Below the pieces are notes generated by a model that saw nothing but the letters and a program-made list of their open reading frames with translations, had not been told where the DNA came from and ran no database searches. The position numbers were made by a program, and so were the translations under genes. This document shows, one piece after another, positions 45,837-54,485 of a DNA stretch of 64,000 bases (positions within the stretch are counted from its first letter, which is position 1; every line of letters begins with the position of its first letter). Source of the stretch: Pseudomonadota bacterium (GTDB lineage Bacteria > Pseudomonadota > Gammaproteobacteria > Acidiferrobacterales > Acidiferrobacteraceae); the NCBI GenBank assembly GCA_021819125.1, contig JAKARW010000002.1, positions 23,377-87,376 of the forward strand. The letters are read 5' to 3'.

Positions 45837-48112
45837 GATACCTGCTCCCATCGCCCGTCACGGGCGCGCAAGAAGAGGCCGGGGGCCTCGCTGTCCATCT
45901 GAAACAAAAACAGCCATCCATGCTCCACTACGCTATGCACGATCTCGTGGCGCGCCAACACCTCGTCCACCCGCGCGCGGGGCGCCTCCACGAACGCGTT
46001 GAGACGCAGCGGCTCGTGGGCCCCACGCCGACTGTCAAAGAGCGACGGGATCGAAAACCCATTGTCCCGATCGCCGCCCGCGCCCTCCCACGCCCCAATG
46101 CATCCACCCACCCTGTCGTGCAGGGCCTTGTGGCCGCCGCCGAAGCGTTTAGGGTCGACCACGGAGGCGTAGTACCGCATGTTCATCCAATGGGCCGCCA
46201 TCATCGGTGCGGTCATGAGGTAGCGCAAAATCCGGAAATCCGTATCCCGGCGCCACTCGTAATCATGCAGGAACGCGCGGCCATCCAACGCCACGCCCTT
46301 CGTGCGCGCGCGCGGCGCCGCGATAAAAGCGGCATTGCCGATAAATTCAGACTCAACGGCGGCTTGCGCCGATTGCGGCATGCGCGCGCCGACCGGGGCG
46401 CTTACGGGGTCCGCCGCGCACACAGGCGAGACAGGCGCGCAAACACGCTCCGCGCGCGCGTGCCGGCTTGCCTCCTCCAGGGCCGCGCGCGTAGCCCGCA
46501 GATCCCAGGCGTGCGTCGCCTCCCATGGTCCCGTATCGAACAAGACGACTTCATCGTGCGTGCTATCGTAGCGCGCGGGCACGAAGCTCGTATCCGCCGG
46601 GATCACAATCCCTTCTGGCGCAAGACGGGTGCGTACAGCGCGATCATTCAGCAAGGCCGCCACCGTCCGTACGTCCATTTCGCTTGTCCACCGTCCGATG
46701 GACGATTCCGCGGCATGCGGCTTATAACCGGGAAGCCGACTGTGATCGATCAGTAATACCAGCCGCGCGAAGCCGTCGGTGAGCGACATGACGCGAAGAA
46801 ATCCCGAGGCCATGGCACTTTGATCGGCATCGGTGATGACCGATGCCTGCTCGGCGTCTGCGCCCGGGCGTGACGCATGCGCGGGTGGCGTGACAGGCCA
46901 AAAGGCTTCCATGAACGGATCGAATGGGGCATGGGCGTACGCGAGGCCGCAGAAACCGCCAAACCCGAGGGTCTGGGTCTGCGGCGCGATCGTCTCCAGG
47001 GCGCGACGAAAGACCTCGGCGCGATTATTCATGCAAAAGACCACCTGGACCGCGGCGCGGCCCTGCGAGCCAAGGCGGTCAGGCCGCTCGCCGCAAGCCG
47101 CCAGATCAGCGACGATGCGTCGGCGGTATCCGAGCTCGAGCGCGGTCTGGAGGACCGAGTCGATTTGGGCATCGGGCGTCATGCGCGCCGAATGGGTCGA
47201 CGGCAGGGCCGAGAGCGCCGCCTGCCAAGCGGCCTTGAGGCGCGGCTTCGGGGCCGCGCAAAAAACGATGAGTTCCCAGGCGAGCCGGATGGCGAGCAGA
47301 TCCTCGATGTCGGCGCGGCCGCCGTCGGCTGCGCGTCCCTGGCGCGTCTCCTGCGCGCGGGTCGCCCATCCCCCGATATCGAGAAGTGCGGCGTGGCAAT
47401 AGTCCGTGATATGGGCGCTGGGGACGGCCAACGTCTTTAGGACGAGTTCGATGGACTTGAGTGGTTGCCGGGGCAGCCGCCCGACGATATCCGCCACCCC
47501 CTTGAGCCCCATGGTCCGGGGGCTTGCATCGAGCCTTGCGAAATCACGCCACGCGTCGTAGAGGGGCTCATCGCGCCACGGCAGGGGCCATGAGGCCTGA
47601 CCGGGATCGAAGTAGGCGGCGGCGAACTGACTGATGCGTTCGACACAGAATGCCGCCCACGGCGTATCGGGGTCGATCCGCTGCAAGATATGCGACACAA
47701 GCGGCAGCCTCTGCACGGGCGGCGCATCGTCGTGCGCCAAGAGACTCGCGGCGGACTTTTCGTCGGATGGCAGACCATGCGCCTTCAAGGCCTCGGCTAT
47801 ATCGCCGCGCGTGACGCGGCCGCATGCGATCTGCTCCCGGTAATAGCGGCGTGGCATGGTAAGCGTGGACCCGGCTACCCGCGCCAAGATCGGGCCCGCT
47901 TTCTCGAAATCCACATGACGCAATCCGAAGTAGGGATTGACGGCCACCGACGCATCCTGCGTCCAAGCCGGCGCGAGCCTGTCACAGGCCTTGCGCACCG
48001 CGACGCGCCACGCGGACTCGCCGCAGGTGACCGGGACTCCATCGGTCCACCCATGATCCCCCGCCACACACCGTGGCCCATCGACCCGCGATGCCCCTAG
48101 GAAGCCATCCAT
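45833..48112 (-). CDS. DabA-like (DUF2309/UPF0753) protein with altered zinc site
   Basis: A 759-aa DUF2309 protein, the family of DabA, a beta-carbonic-anhydrase-like subunit of the DAB inorganic-carbon pump. The DabA active site uses Cys, Asp, His, Cys (351, 353, 524, 539 in H. neapolitanus, as I recall). Here C360 is kept in VVFCMNNRAEVFRR, but Asp is N362; H457 is kept in LLIDHSRLPGY; the expected DCGACGG is replaced by SSIGRWT, so the last Cys is missing. No dabB gene is adjacent. Start at the ATG at 48112 with AAAAGGGGGCG. Probably not a canonical carbonic anhydrase. Confidence 0.82.
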   Translation of the reverse strand: MDGFLGASRVDGPRCVAGDHGWTDGVPVTCGESAWRVAVRKACDRLAPAWTQDASVAVNPYFGLRHVDFEKAGPILARVAGSTLTMPRRYYREQIACGRVTRGDIAEALKAHGLPSDEKSAASLLAHDDAPPVQRLPLVSHILQRIDPDTPWAAFCVERISQFAAAYFDPGQASWPLPWRDEPLYDAWRDFARLDASPRTMGLKGVADIVGRLPRQPLKSIELVLKTLAVPSAHITDYCHAALLDIGGWATRAQETRQGRAADGGRADIEDLLAIRLAWELIVFCAAPKPRLKAAWQAALSALPSTHSARMTPDAQIDSVLQTALELGYRRRIVADLAACGERPDRLGSQGRAAVQVVFCMNNRAEVFRRALETIAPQTQTLGFGGFCGLAYAHAPFDPFMEAFWPVTPPAHASRPGADAEQASVITDADQSAMASGFLRVMSLTDGFARLVLLIDHSRLPGYKPHAAESSIGRWTSEMDVRTVAALLNDRAVRTRLAPEGIVIPADTSFVPARYDSTHDEVVLFDTGPWEATHAWDLRATRAALEEASRHARAERVCAPVSPVCAADPVSAPVGARMPQSAQAAVESEFIGNAAFIAAPRARTKGVALDGRAFLHDYEWRRDTDFRILRYLMTAPMMAAHWMNMRYYASVVDPKRFGGGHKALHDRVGGCIGAWEGAGGDRDNGFSIPSLFDSRRGAHEPLRLNAFVEAPRARVDEVLARHEIVHSVVEHGWLFLFQMDSEAPGLFLRARDGRWEQVS

Positions 48113-48298
48113 GGCGCCCCCTTTTCCCTGCGGTGGCGCGCCGGGCGGACGACGCACGCCGCAAGGACTGCAAAGAACGTAGACACTGGCGCCCCCATCG
48201 ACCGCTGCGTTGTTCCTATAGGCGAGATCCTGGTCACGGGTTTGGCCCTCCGGCCGCACCGCCCATTGCGGCAAACGAGGATGTTAAAGACCTTTAAG

Positions 48299-48320
48299 AA
48301 TAAGCGACACTTAATATTAA
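48299..48320. promoter_or_regulatory. AT-rich palindromes in DabA-like promoter region
   Basis: AATAAG-CGACA-CTTAAT (48299-48315) followed by the palindrome TTAATATTAA (48311-48320), about 190 bases before the DabA-like ATG. A TAAG-N4/5-CTTA arrangement recurs at 52310. Possible regulator site, unproven. Confidence 0.35.
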
Positions 48321-48401
48321 AAATTATGAGGATTTACCGCGGTTAATTCCCGTTCGCGGCACGCCGGCCCAGACCTTGGGCCTTACCCCTCATCGCGGGC
48401 C

Positions 48402-49628
48402 TTACGCCCGATCGGGGACCAGGGCCGGCCGAAACGCCAAGGGCGCGATCTCTGGAATAAGGTCGACCATACGGTAATCGCCTTCGATGCGATCGGAGGC
48501 CACCGGCGCCAGACGCCGATCCATGAATCCGGTATAGGCCGGGTGCCTACGAAAGGCATCGACCGCCGGTGCCGAGGCAAGACGCGCCAGCAGGCAGTGG
48601 CGATACCGGCCGCCCTCACCTGCGACGTGGCCGACCTGAACGGAGCGCACCCCCGGGATGCCCGACAAAATCCGCTGCCCCTCGGTCATCAGGGCCTGCA
48701 ACGCCGGGGCATCCAGACGCGGCGCATCGTAAACGACGATATGCATGATGTTGTTCCACGGGCGGCACCGGTCGAGCACTTCCGCGGCGCGACCCGCCGA
48801 GCCCCATGCGCGCATGGGCGGCTCGAGCTGCGCGGCGATGCTTTCATGGATGCCATCCTTCAGGGCGCTGTAAGACGCATGACGATCGCCTCGTACGTTG
48901 GCCCGCAGCCGCTCGCTCGCCATGGCGCCCGGGGCCACGGAGCAGGAGATCTTGGCCACACCCAACATGATAAATCTACGGCATTGCTCATCGCCCAACC
49001 CCATCTCGCCTGAAATGACCAACGGTATCTTAAGCGCGGCATTGATCTCCTTGAGGCGCCCCCAGTCGAACCGCGACCTTCCTCGCCCCCGCACCATGTC
49101 TGCCGAAACGAGTAGGAAATCCACTTGGGTGCGCTCCACAAAACCCTTGGCCTCGGCCACGGTCGCATATTGAACGGCGCGCGGTGCGTGGCCTTCTGTG
49201 GCGTCGCCATCGGGCGCATAGGCCAATTCGCCTTCGACCGGCACCCCGCAGGCATGTGCCGCATCCACGATCGCGCGTGTGCGGTCGATATGACGAAAGA
49301 GCGATTCCTGAAGGGCGCGCGCGACGATGCCGTTGGCGCCCAGGCGGACACCGCGTACCACGGAATCCCTGTCGGTCCCGCCATCGAAGTGGATCGCCAC
49401 GGGAACGGTGGCGCGTGCCGCGGCGGCCTCCACGGCGGCCATGACCCAGGCGAAGACAGGACTTTGAGACGGCGGCTCGGCGACACTGAGGATGACCGGC
49501 GCGCGCGCCGATTCGGCCGCCGCCAACACCGCCGGCAGGAAATCCAGCTCCGCGAGATCGAACGCGCCCACCGCATAGCCGTTCTCGTAAGCGTGCGTGA
49601 GCATGTCCTTCATGTCCACCAACGGCAT
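48402..49628 (-). CDS. class II aldolase-like protein fused to a Dabb domain
   Basis: A 408-aa protein. Residues 1-285 resemble class II fructose-bisphosphate/ketose aldolases (AVGAFDLAELDFLPAVLAAA; FVERTQVDFLLVSADM); about 292-390 is a Dabb-type stress-responsive alpha/beta barrel (MHIVVYDAPRLDAPALQAL...). The zinc ligands of the aldolase are absent: D82 is kept in IHFDGG but the next residue is Gly instead of His; the GTSHG His is Arg180 (DMVRG); the LHGGSG His is Ser206 (ISGEMG). It cannot bind zinc in the usual way. Minus strand, divergent from the CbbR-like regulator. Confidence 0.8.
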   Translation of the reverse strand: MPLVDMKDMLTHAYENGYAVGAFDLAELDFLPAVLAAAESARAPVILSVAEPPSQSPVFAWVMAAVEAAAARATVPVAIHFDGGTDRDSVVRGVRLGANGIVARALQESLFRHIDRTRAIVDAAHACGVPVEGELAYAPDGDATEGHAPRAVQYATVAEAKGFVERTQVDFLLVSADMVRGRGRSRFDWGRLKEINAALKIPLVISGEMGLGDEQCRRFIMLGVAKISCSVAPGAMASERLRANVRGDRHASYSALKDGIHESIAAQLEPPMRAWGSAGRAAEVLDRCRPWNNIMHIVVYDAPRLDAPALQALMTEGQRILSGIPGVRSVQVGHVAGEGGRYRHCLLARLASAPAVDAFRRHPAYTGFMDRRLAPVASDRIEGDYRMVDLIPEIAPLAFRPALVPDRA

Positions 49629-49982
49629 AGCAAGTCCTCAAGACATCGATGACGGGAGTCGAAAGCCGCCGCGACTTGCCCCGCGCGCGATGGCCGAAAG
49701 CCCCCGCGCCCCGCGCCAAAAAACGCGGCTTTGAATGGGCCGGGGTGTCCGACCCGAAGATAGGACGCGGCCCCAAAGGCAGCGCTCTTTGGTTCGCGCG
49801 CGCCCGTGGCGCACGGGCGGTGCCCCATCAAGGGGTTACCGATCCCGCCGCATAGACCCAAGACCCCGTCGCTTTGGTCCCGGCTCATGTGGCAGGAGAC
49901 CCCGTTAGGCGTGATCGAATTTAGAGAGTAATATGCTTAAAGAGAAGTCAGTCTTAATTAGCGTAGCTATTTATCGTAGTTA
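49629..49982. other. divergent control region of aldolase-like and cbbR genes
   Basis: 354 bases. The last 60 (49921-49980) are AT-rich and hold short palindromes (TAGC-GTA-GCTA at 49959-49969) typical of a LysR operator; no exact T-N11-A pair could be singled out. Confidence 0.5.
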
Positions 49983-49991
49983 ATGATTAAC
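49979..49991. promoter_or_regulatory. palindrome over the cbbR start codon
   Basis: GTTAAT-G-ATTAAC, perfect 6-bp arms, covering the ATG at 49983. A LysR protein bound here would repress its own synthesis. Confidence 0.5.
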
Positions 49992-50969
49992 CATTGGACG
50001 CTCCAGCAACTTCGGCTCTTCGAGGCGGTCGCCCGTCACCGCAGCTACACGCGCGCGGCCGAGGAGCTGTGCCTGACGCAACCCGCGGTCCACATCCAGG
50101 TGCGCAGGCTCGAGGAGATCGTAGGCCTGCCGCTGATCGAGCGGGTCGGCAAGAAGCTTTTGCTGACGCGCGCGGGCGAAGAGGTGTACGCCGCCACGGT
50201 CGCGGTGATGGATCAGTTGCGCGCGCTCACAGGCGAGATCGCGGACATGAAGGGCAAGGTGGCAGGCCCCCTGAAGATGGCCGTGGTCACCTCCGCCAAG
50301 TTCTTCATGCCGCATTTCCTCGGACTTTTCATACAGGAATATCCCGATGTGGCGCCCCAGCTCATAGTCACGAACCGCGCGCGCGTGCTGGAGCGCCTGA
50401 CGGAAAATCTCGATGACTTCGTCATCATGGGACAGATCCCAAACGATATGGACCTCACGGTCCGGCCGTTCATGGACAACCTGCTGGTGGTCGTGGCGCA
50501 CCCAGACCACCCGTGGGCGGACCGCGTCGATATCCCCCTGGCGGAGATCGTGCGCGAACGTTTCTTGTTGCGCGAGGCCGGTTCCGGGACACGCATGTCG
50601 GCCGCGCAGATGTTCGCCGAACAGGGGCTCGACGTGAAGCCCTACATGGAGCTTGGGTCGAGCGAGGCCATAAAACAGGCGATCATGGCCGGTCTTGGGA
50701 TCTCGGTGCTGGCCTTAAGCAGCCTGGAACTCGAATTGGAGGCGAGACGTCTCGTCATCCTGGATGTCGCAGGCTTCCCCTTGCATAGGACATGGTACGC
50801 GGTCCATCTGCAAGGCAAGCATCTGGGCCTCACCGCCAGCGTGTTCCTGGACTTTCTGGTCAAGGAGGGCCCCGACCTCGGGGTGCGCAAGGGCTGGGTG
50901 GCCGAACTTCACCCCGCCCATCGCCCGCGCGAGGCGCGCAAAAAACTCGGAAAGACGCGTACCCCGTGA
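49983..50969 (+). CDS. cbbR: LysR-type regulator, CbbR-like
   Basis: A 328-aa LysR regulator. N-terminal winged helix with LQQLRLFEAVARHRSYTRAA and LTQPAVHIQVRRLEEIVG; effector domain from about 90, with a FMPHFLGLFIQEYPDVAP and a VVVAHPDHPW segment typical of CbbR/RbcR regulators of carbon fixation. Divergent from the aldolase-like gene, which suggests it controls that gene and perhaps the DabA-like operon in response to a Calvin-cycle metabolite. Confidence 0.85.
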   Translation: MINHWTLQQLRLFEAVARHRSYTRAAEELCLTQPAVHIQVRRLEEIVGLPLIERVGKKLLLTRAGEEVYAATVAVMDQLRALTGEIADMKGKVAGPLKMAVVTSAKFFMPHFLGLFIQEYPDVAPQLIVTNRARVLERLTENLDDFVIMGQIPNDMDLTVRPFMDNLLVVVAHPDHPWADRVDIPLAEIVRERFLLREAGSGTRMSAAQMFAEQGLDVKPYMELGSSEAIKQAIMAGLGISVLALSSLELELEARRLVILDVAGFPLHRTWYAVHLQGKHLGLTASVFLDFLVKEGPDLGVRKGWVAELHPAHRPREARKKLGKTRTP

Positions 50970-51010
50970 CGCAAGGCCACCTGCCGCCGGACGGTCTTTG
51001 GCGCCTGCGC

Positions 51011-52102
51011 CTATCGCGCGCCCGGCTCCGGCCATTTCTGGCGCTTTTTCAAGATAGCCTCCACCAAGCCAATGGCGCGCTCGAAACTTGTCGCCACGTG
51101 CCGAAAGCGAATGCGCGCACCGGGGCCTAGCATGCTCTGAAAACGCGGCCCGACCCGTTCGTCGGGATCGTACACACGAAACATCTCAAGCGGATTATCC
51201 CCGACCGACCCCAGCGCATACAGGTAGCGAAAGAACAGATCCGACTCCGGCAATGAGTAGCCGATCACGAAAATGTGCTGGGCATCCGACAACTCCTGGG
51301 CCGCCTGGGCCCATACCCGGGTGAACTCGCTTTGGTAGCCGTACTTGTTCCAGGTCGGCGGCACGATCACCGGATGCTCGCCCGATGGACGGTCGAGGAT
51401 ATGCGCCGTGGTGCAGAGCCGGAACACGCCCTCCGCGTGCCTGCGAAACACGATGCCTGCCGACTCCGCCAACAAGCGATCCATCCTCCAGGGCACCACC
51501 TCTCCGGTCGCCCCTGCCACCCAGTTGAGCGAGCCGTGCAGCTTGAGAAGCGGGATACCGGCGGGCGGATCGGAGTCGTCCAGGCAATAGCGCACCGGAA
51601 TTCCCCCTTGATGCAAAGCGTAATCCAAAGCCAGGTCATAATTGAACGTGAGGATGGCGTGACGGTATGGGGGTGATGCCGCCTGGCTCTCGCGCAGGAG
51701 CTCCACAAACCGGGGGTAGGGGTCGGGCGCCACCGGCAGATCCCCGGCGCGTTTTTCGTTGAAGTTGAGCGTCGACTCCAGGGTGTAGGCGATGACGGTC
51801 TTCAAGGCCGCGATCAAGGCATCGATCTCGCTCACTCCGTAGCCTGGCATTCGGCCAAGAAGCCGGGCCATCTCAAAGGCCGCGAACACACTCTCGACAT
51901 TGGTGATATCGAGATCCTGCGCCTTCGAATGCACGGCCTGGAGTTTACCGATCGCCTCGAAGACACGGGCGAAATCCCCCGCGCGGCCCTGCACGGCCCC
52001 GGTAAACAAAAGCCGACGCGCCTTGTCTAGAAAGTTGCTCATGACCGGCGCGCCGCCCTGCTGCGACGCCCCCGCCCCGAGAATGAATACGACATCAGCC
52101 AC
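51011..52102 (-). CDS. SIR2-like domain protein
   Basis: A 363-aa protein of the SIR2_2 type: VVFILGAGASQQGG nucleotide loop, ILTFNYDLALDYAL, LKLHGSLNW and FVIGYSLPESD. These residues match NAD-binding SIR2-like domains found in antiphage systems such as ThsA/DSR-type proteins, but no partner gene (for example TIR, HerA or prophage-sensing) is adjacent, so defence is only a possibility. The GTG at 52102 has GGAGG 7 bases upstream. Convergent with cbbR. Confidence 0.8.
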   Translation of the reverse strand: MADVVFILGAGASQQGGAPVMSNFLDKARRLLFTGAVQGRAGDFARVFEAIGKLQAVHSKAQDLDITNVESVFAAFEMARLLGRMPGYGVSEIDALIAALKTVIAYTLESTLNFNEKRAGDLPVAPDPYPRFVELLRESQAASPPYRHAILTFNYDLALDYALHQGGIPVRYCLDDSDPPAGIPLLKLHGSLNWVAGATGEVVPWRMDRLLAESAGIVFRRHAEGVFRLCTTAHILDRPSGEHPVIVPPTWNKYGYQSEFTRVWAQAAQELSDAQHIFVIGYSLPESDLFFRYLYALGSVGDNPLEMFRVYDPDERVGPRFQSMLGPGARIRFRHVATSFERAIGLVEAILKKRQKWPEPGAR

Positions 52103-52229
52103 TTGTAACCTCCGCACCTGCCGGCAGACCGCCTCTCGCCGTTACATTACTACGAAACTCCGGCCATGTTCCACGGCCGGCGCCCTCAAGCAAAACATAA
52201 ATGGTTTCGACGCATCGAGACCGATATAA

Positions 52230-52243
52230 ATAATCGAGATTAT
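52230..52243. repeat. inverted repeat 1
   Basis: ATAATC-GA-GATTAT, perfect 6-bp arms. Confidence 0.5.
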
Positions 52244-52271
52244 ACGGGCCATGCGTGGTGGTACAAATACT

Positions 52272-52286
52272 AGACTCATAGAGTCT
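52272..52286. repeat. inverted repeat 2
   Basis: AGACTC-ATA-GAGTCT, perfect 6-bp arms. Confidence 0.5.
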
Positions 52287-52309
52287 GGTAAAGTTTAATA
52301 ATTGCCAAT

Positions 52310-52325
52310 ATTAAGTGTTCTTAAT
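52310..52325. repeat. inverted repeat 3
   Basis: ATTAAG-TGTT-CTTAAT, perfect 6-bp arms, about 100 bases upstream of the first gene of the roadblock cluster. Related to the AATAAG-N5-CTTAAT element at 48299. Confidence 0.5.
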
Positions 52326-52426
52326 GGCGCCACATCCGTTACATTGCCTCGCATTCACGCCGTCTGGGTTCGAGTTTAAAGACGGCAATAATAAATCACG
52401 CGGGCGCCAAAGGCGCGCCATTACGA

Positions 52427-53395
52427 ATGGGGGGCTTTGTGGATTCTACGAATGGCGTCGTGACCTATGGCTTTCACGGGGTGACGGATACTGAAAAGGT
52501 CCTCCTCCAGTCCATGATCGAGCGGATATCCCGCAGTCTGCCAGGTCCGGTGGCGCAAGTGCCGGCACGCGACGCACAGCTCGTGTTCTTCGATGGGCCA
52601 GCGCCCCACCCAGACAAGACCGAAAGGCGGCTTGTGCGTGTGGTCCGGGACCCAGGCGCGCGGCGGTTCTCGGGCGGTCTGCGCATGCCGCCTCACGTCA
52701 CGGATCTCCTCGATATCTTCACGGAATTCGTGGAGCAGGGGGCCTATGCGCAGACCCGGTGCACGGCCATGCGGTCGCTGGTCCGCTCGCTCCACGACCT
52801 GTTCCGAACCCGCGGCGCGCCGCACGCGCTCATCGACAAAGACGGCACGAGCCTCGTCTTGTACCCGGCCGATCGGCAGTTCTCGTGGTCGGATTCCGAA
52901 AACACACGAGCCCTGCCCGAATTCTTCCAATCGCACCGGCTCCCGGGACTCGACCTGCGTCCATGGGACGCGTCCGAACCCGGAGAGGGCCGGGAGCGGC
53001 GCGGCATTGAGCCCCTATTTTGGCACATGGGGCTTGCGCACGCGCGTTGCGGGCTCTTGCCATGGGTCGGGCGTGACGACCCCCTCAAGATGCGCGCGTG
53101 GCCCTATCTCACGGCCCAAGGACCGGCCACCGCGACCCGTCTTGCCACCGTCTTGCGCACACGACCACAAAGCGTGGCGGCCCTGGCGGATGCCGCTTGC
53201 GTCCCCGAGACCGATGCCGTGGCATTCGCCAATGCCGCGCTTTTGTGCGGATTCGTGGTGACCGCGAAGTCGACGGACACACAGGCCTTGGCGCACCGAC
53301 CGAGCGCCCCTGACGCGGACTTAAGGGCCTTGGGCACGGCGCGACGGCCCGGCATTCTGGGCGCCATCCGCAACGCCCTGGGGATACGTTCGTGA
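52427..53395 (+). CDS. unknown protein of roadblock/GTPase cluster
   Basis: A 322-aa soluble protein, not recognised. The C-terminal third has a winged-helix-like pattern (ATRLATVLRTRPQSVAALAD, then a VPETDAVAFANAALLCGFV helix-wing), like the DUF742 or wHTH partners of small GTPases in conservons. The N-terminus is mixed alpha/beta and may be a sensor. Overlaps the GTPase gene by GTGA. The start may instead be the GTG at 52439, which has GGGGGG upstream. Confidence 0.6.
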   Translation: MGGFVDSTNGVVTYGFHGVTDTEKVLLQSMIERISRSLPGPVAQVPARDAQLVFFDGPAPHPDKTERRLVRVVRDPGARRFSGGLRMPPHVTDLLDIFTEFVEQGAYAQTRCTAMRSLVRSLHDLFRTRGAPHALIDKDGTSLVLYPADRQFSWSDSENTRALPEFFQSHRLPGLDLRPWDASEPGEGRERRGIEPLFWHMGLAHARCGLLPWVGRDDPLKMRAWPYLTAQGPATATRLATVLRTRPQSVAALADAACVPETDAVAFANAALLCGFVVTAKSTDTQALAHRPSAPDADLRALGTARRPGILGAIRNALGIRS

Positions 53396-53985
53396 GCGAG
53401 GAACTGAAGCTTTTGTTCGCGGGCGCGATGGGCGCGGGCAAGACCACCGCGATACGCGCGATCAGCGAAATCGCGCCCATAACAACCGAGGCTGCCAACA
53501 GTGACCACACGGAATGCAACAAAGAGGAGACCACCGTGGCCATGGATTATGGCGAGATCACGTTGGCGACAGGCGAGAAGCTGCGGCTCTATGGGACCCC
53601 GGGCCAGGCGCGCTTTCAGTTCATGTGGCCGATCCTTGCCACCGGGGCCCTTGGCGTGGTGATCCTGATCGACAACTCACGCCCCGACCCCTTGGCGGAC
53701 CTCGAGCTTTACCTCGATGCCTTTCGCGCGCTCGCCGATGGCGGCGCCGCGGTCGTGGGCGTCGGACGCATGGACCGCTGCCCACAGCCATCGCTCGAGG
53801 CCTACGCCGAACGGTTGGCGGCGCTCGATGTCGTGGTTCCGATCGTGCCCGCCGACGTGCGCCGGCGCGACGAGGTCCTCACAATGCTCGAAATTCTTCT
53901 CCAACAGCTCGAGGCGACATGGGCCTATGACGAGGCCATCGGCGACGGCCTGTCGGGTCACGGATTAATGGGAGCGCATCCATGA
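53392..53985 (+). CDS. small Ras-like GTPase (MglA/CvnD type)
   Basis: A 197-aa GTPase: P-loop FAGAMGAGKTTAIRAI at 9-24, switch II region LYGTPGQARFQFMW, and GVGRMDRC in the NKxD position (Lys replaced). Such small prokaryotic GTPases partner with roadblock/LC7 proteins, which act as GAP or scaffold. It has no transmembrane segment. GTG start in a GTGA overlap with the preceding gene and ATGA overlap with the following one. Confidence 0.85.
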   Translation: MSEELKLLFAGAMGAGKTTAIRAISEIAPITTEAANSDHTECNKEETTVAMDYGEITLATGEKLRLYGTPGQARFQFMWPILATGALGVVILIDNSRPDPLADLELYLDAFRALADGGAAVVGVGRMDRCPQPSLEAYAERLAALDVVVPIVPADVRRRDEVLTMLEILLQQLEATWAYDEAIGDGLSGHGLMGAHP

Positions 53986-54410
53986 ACGCGCGCGCCATTG
54001 CGCCAGACGTGATCGCGGCCTTTGATGAGGAGATTCGTAAGCTGCATGCCCGGGTGGCGGGCGTCATCGGGTGCGTGCTCGCCACCACGGACGGACGACG
54101 AGTATCGGCGGTGGTCGACAACGAGGCCGATCCGCAGCGGGTGTCGGCAATGGTGGGATCGATCGTGGCGCTCGGCGAGACCATCGGCCGCGAAGTCATG
54201 ATCGGGCGCACGCAGTTTGTCGCGGTGAGCGCGGTGGACGGCATGATCCTGCTCCAGAGGGTACCGGCCAAGCGCGATCTGCTGGTCGTGGGGACGTTGG
54301 CGCGGCGCCATACCAATCTCGGGATTCTTCTGCACGAAACCGGGATCGCCGCCGAGGCCGCGGCCCGGATTCTCGACGACTGGTTGGGGCGCGACTTGCA
54401 GCCCGCTTGA
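53982..54410 (+). CDS. roadblock/LC7 protein 1
   Basis: A 142-aa roadblock fold: RVAGVIGCVLATTDGRRV, a helical MVGSIVALGETIGREV and a strand pair QFVAVSAVDGMILLQRV. Regulatory partner for the GTPase. ATGA-coupled to it. Confidence 0.82.
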   Translation: MNARAIAPDVIAAFDEEIRKLHARVAGVIGCVLATTDGRRVSAVVDNEADPQRVSAMVGSIVALGETIGREVMIGRTQFVAVSAVDGMILLQRVPAKRDLLVVGTLARRHTNLGILLHETGIAAEAAARILDDWLGRDLQPA

Positions 54411-54433
54411 TGGCTGCCGGATTGACAGCAACA

Positions 54434-54453
54434 CCGCGAGGCACCTCTCGCGG
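54434..54453. repeat. inverted repeat between the two roadblock genes
   Basis: CCGCGAG-GCACCT-CTCGCGG, 7-bp perfect arms in the 75-base gap; could reduce readthrough into the second roadblock gene. Confidence 0.4.
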
Positions 54454-54485
54454 CTACGAGACTCAACAGAGGATGGATATAAGTC

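Larger units (their letters stand above)
52103..52426. other. intergenic control region before the roadblock cluster
   Basis: About 320 bases, AT-rich relative to its surroundings, with three short perfect inverted repeats (52230-52243, 52272-52286, 52310-52325). It must contain the promoter of the signalling cluster and of the SIR2-like gene. Confidence 0.5.
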
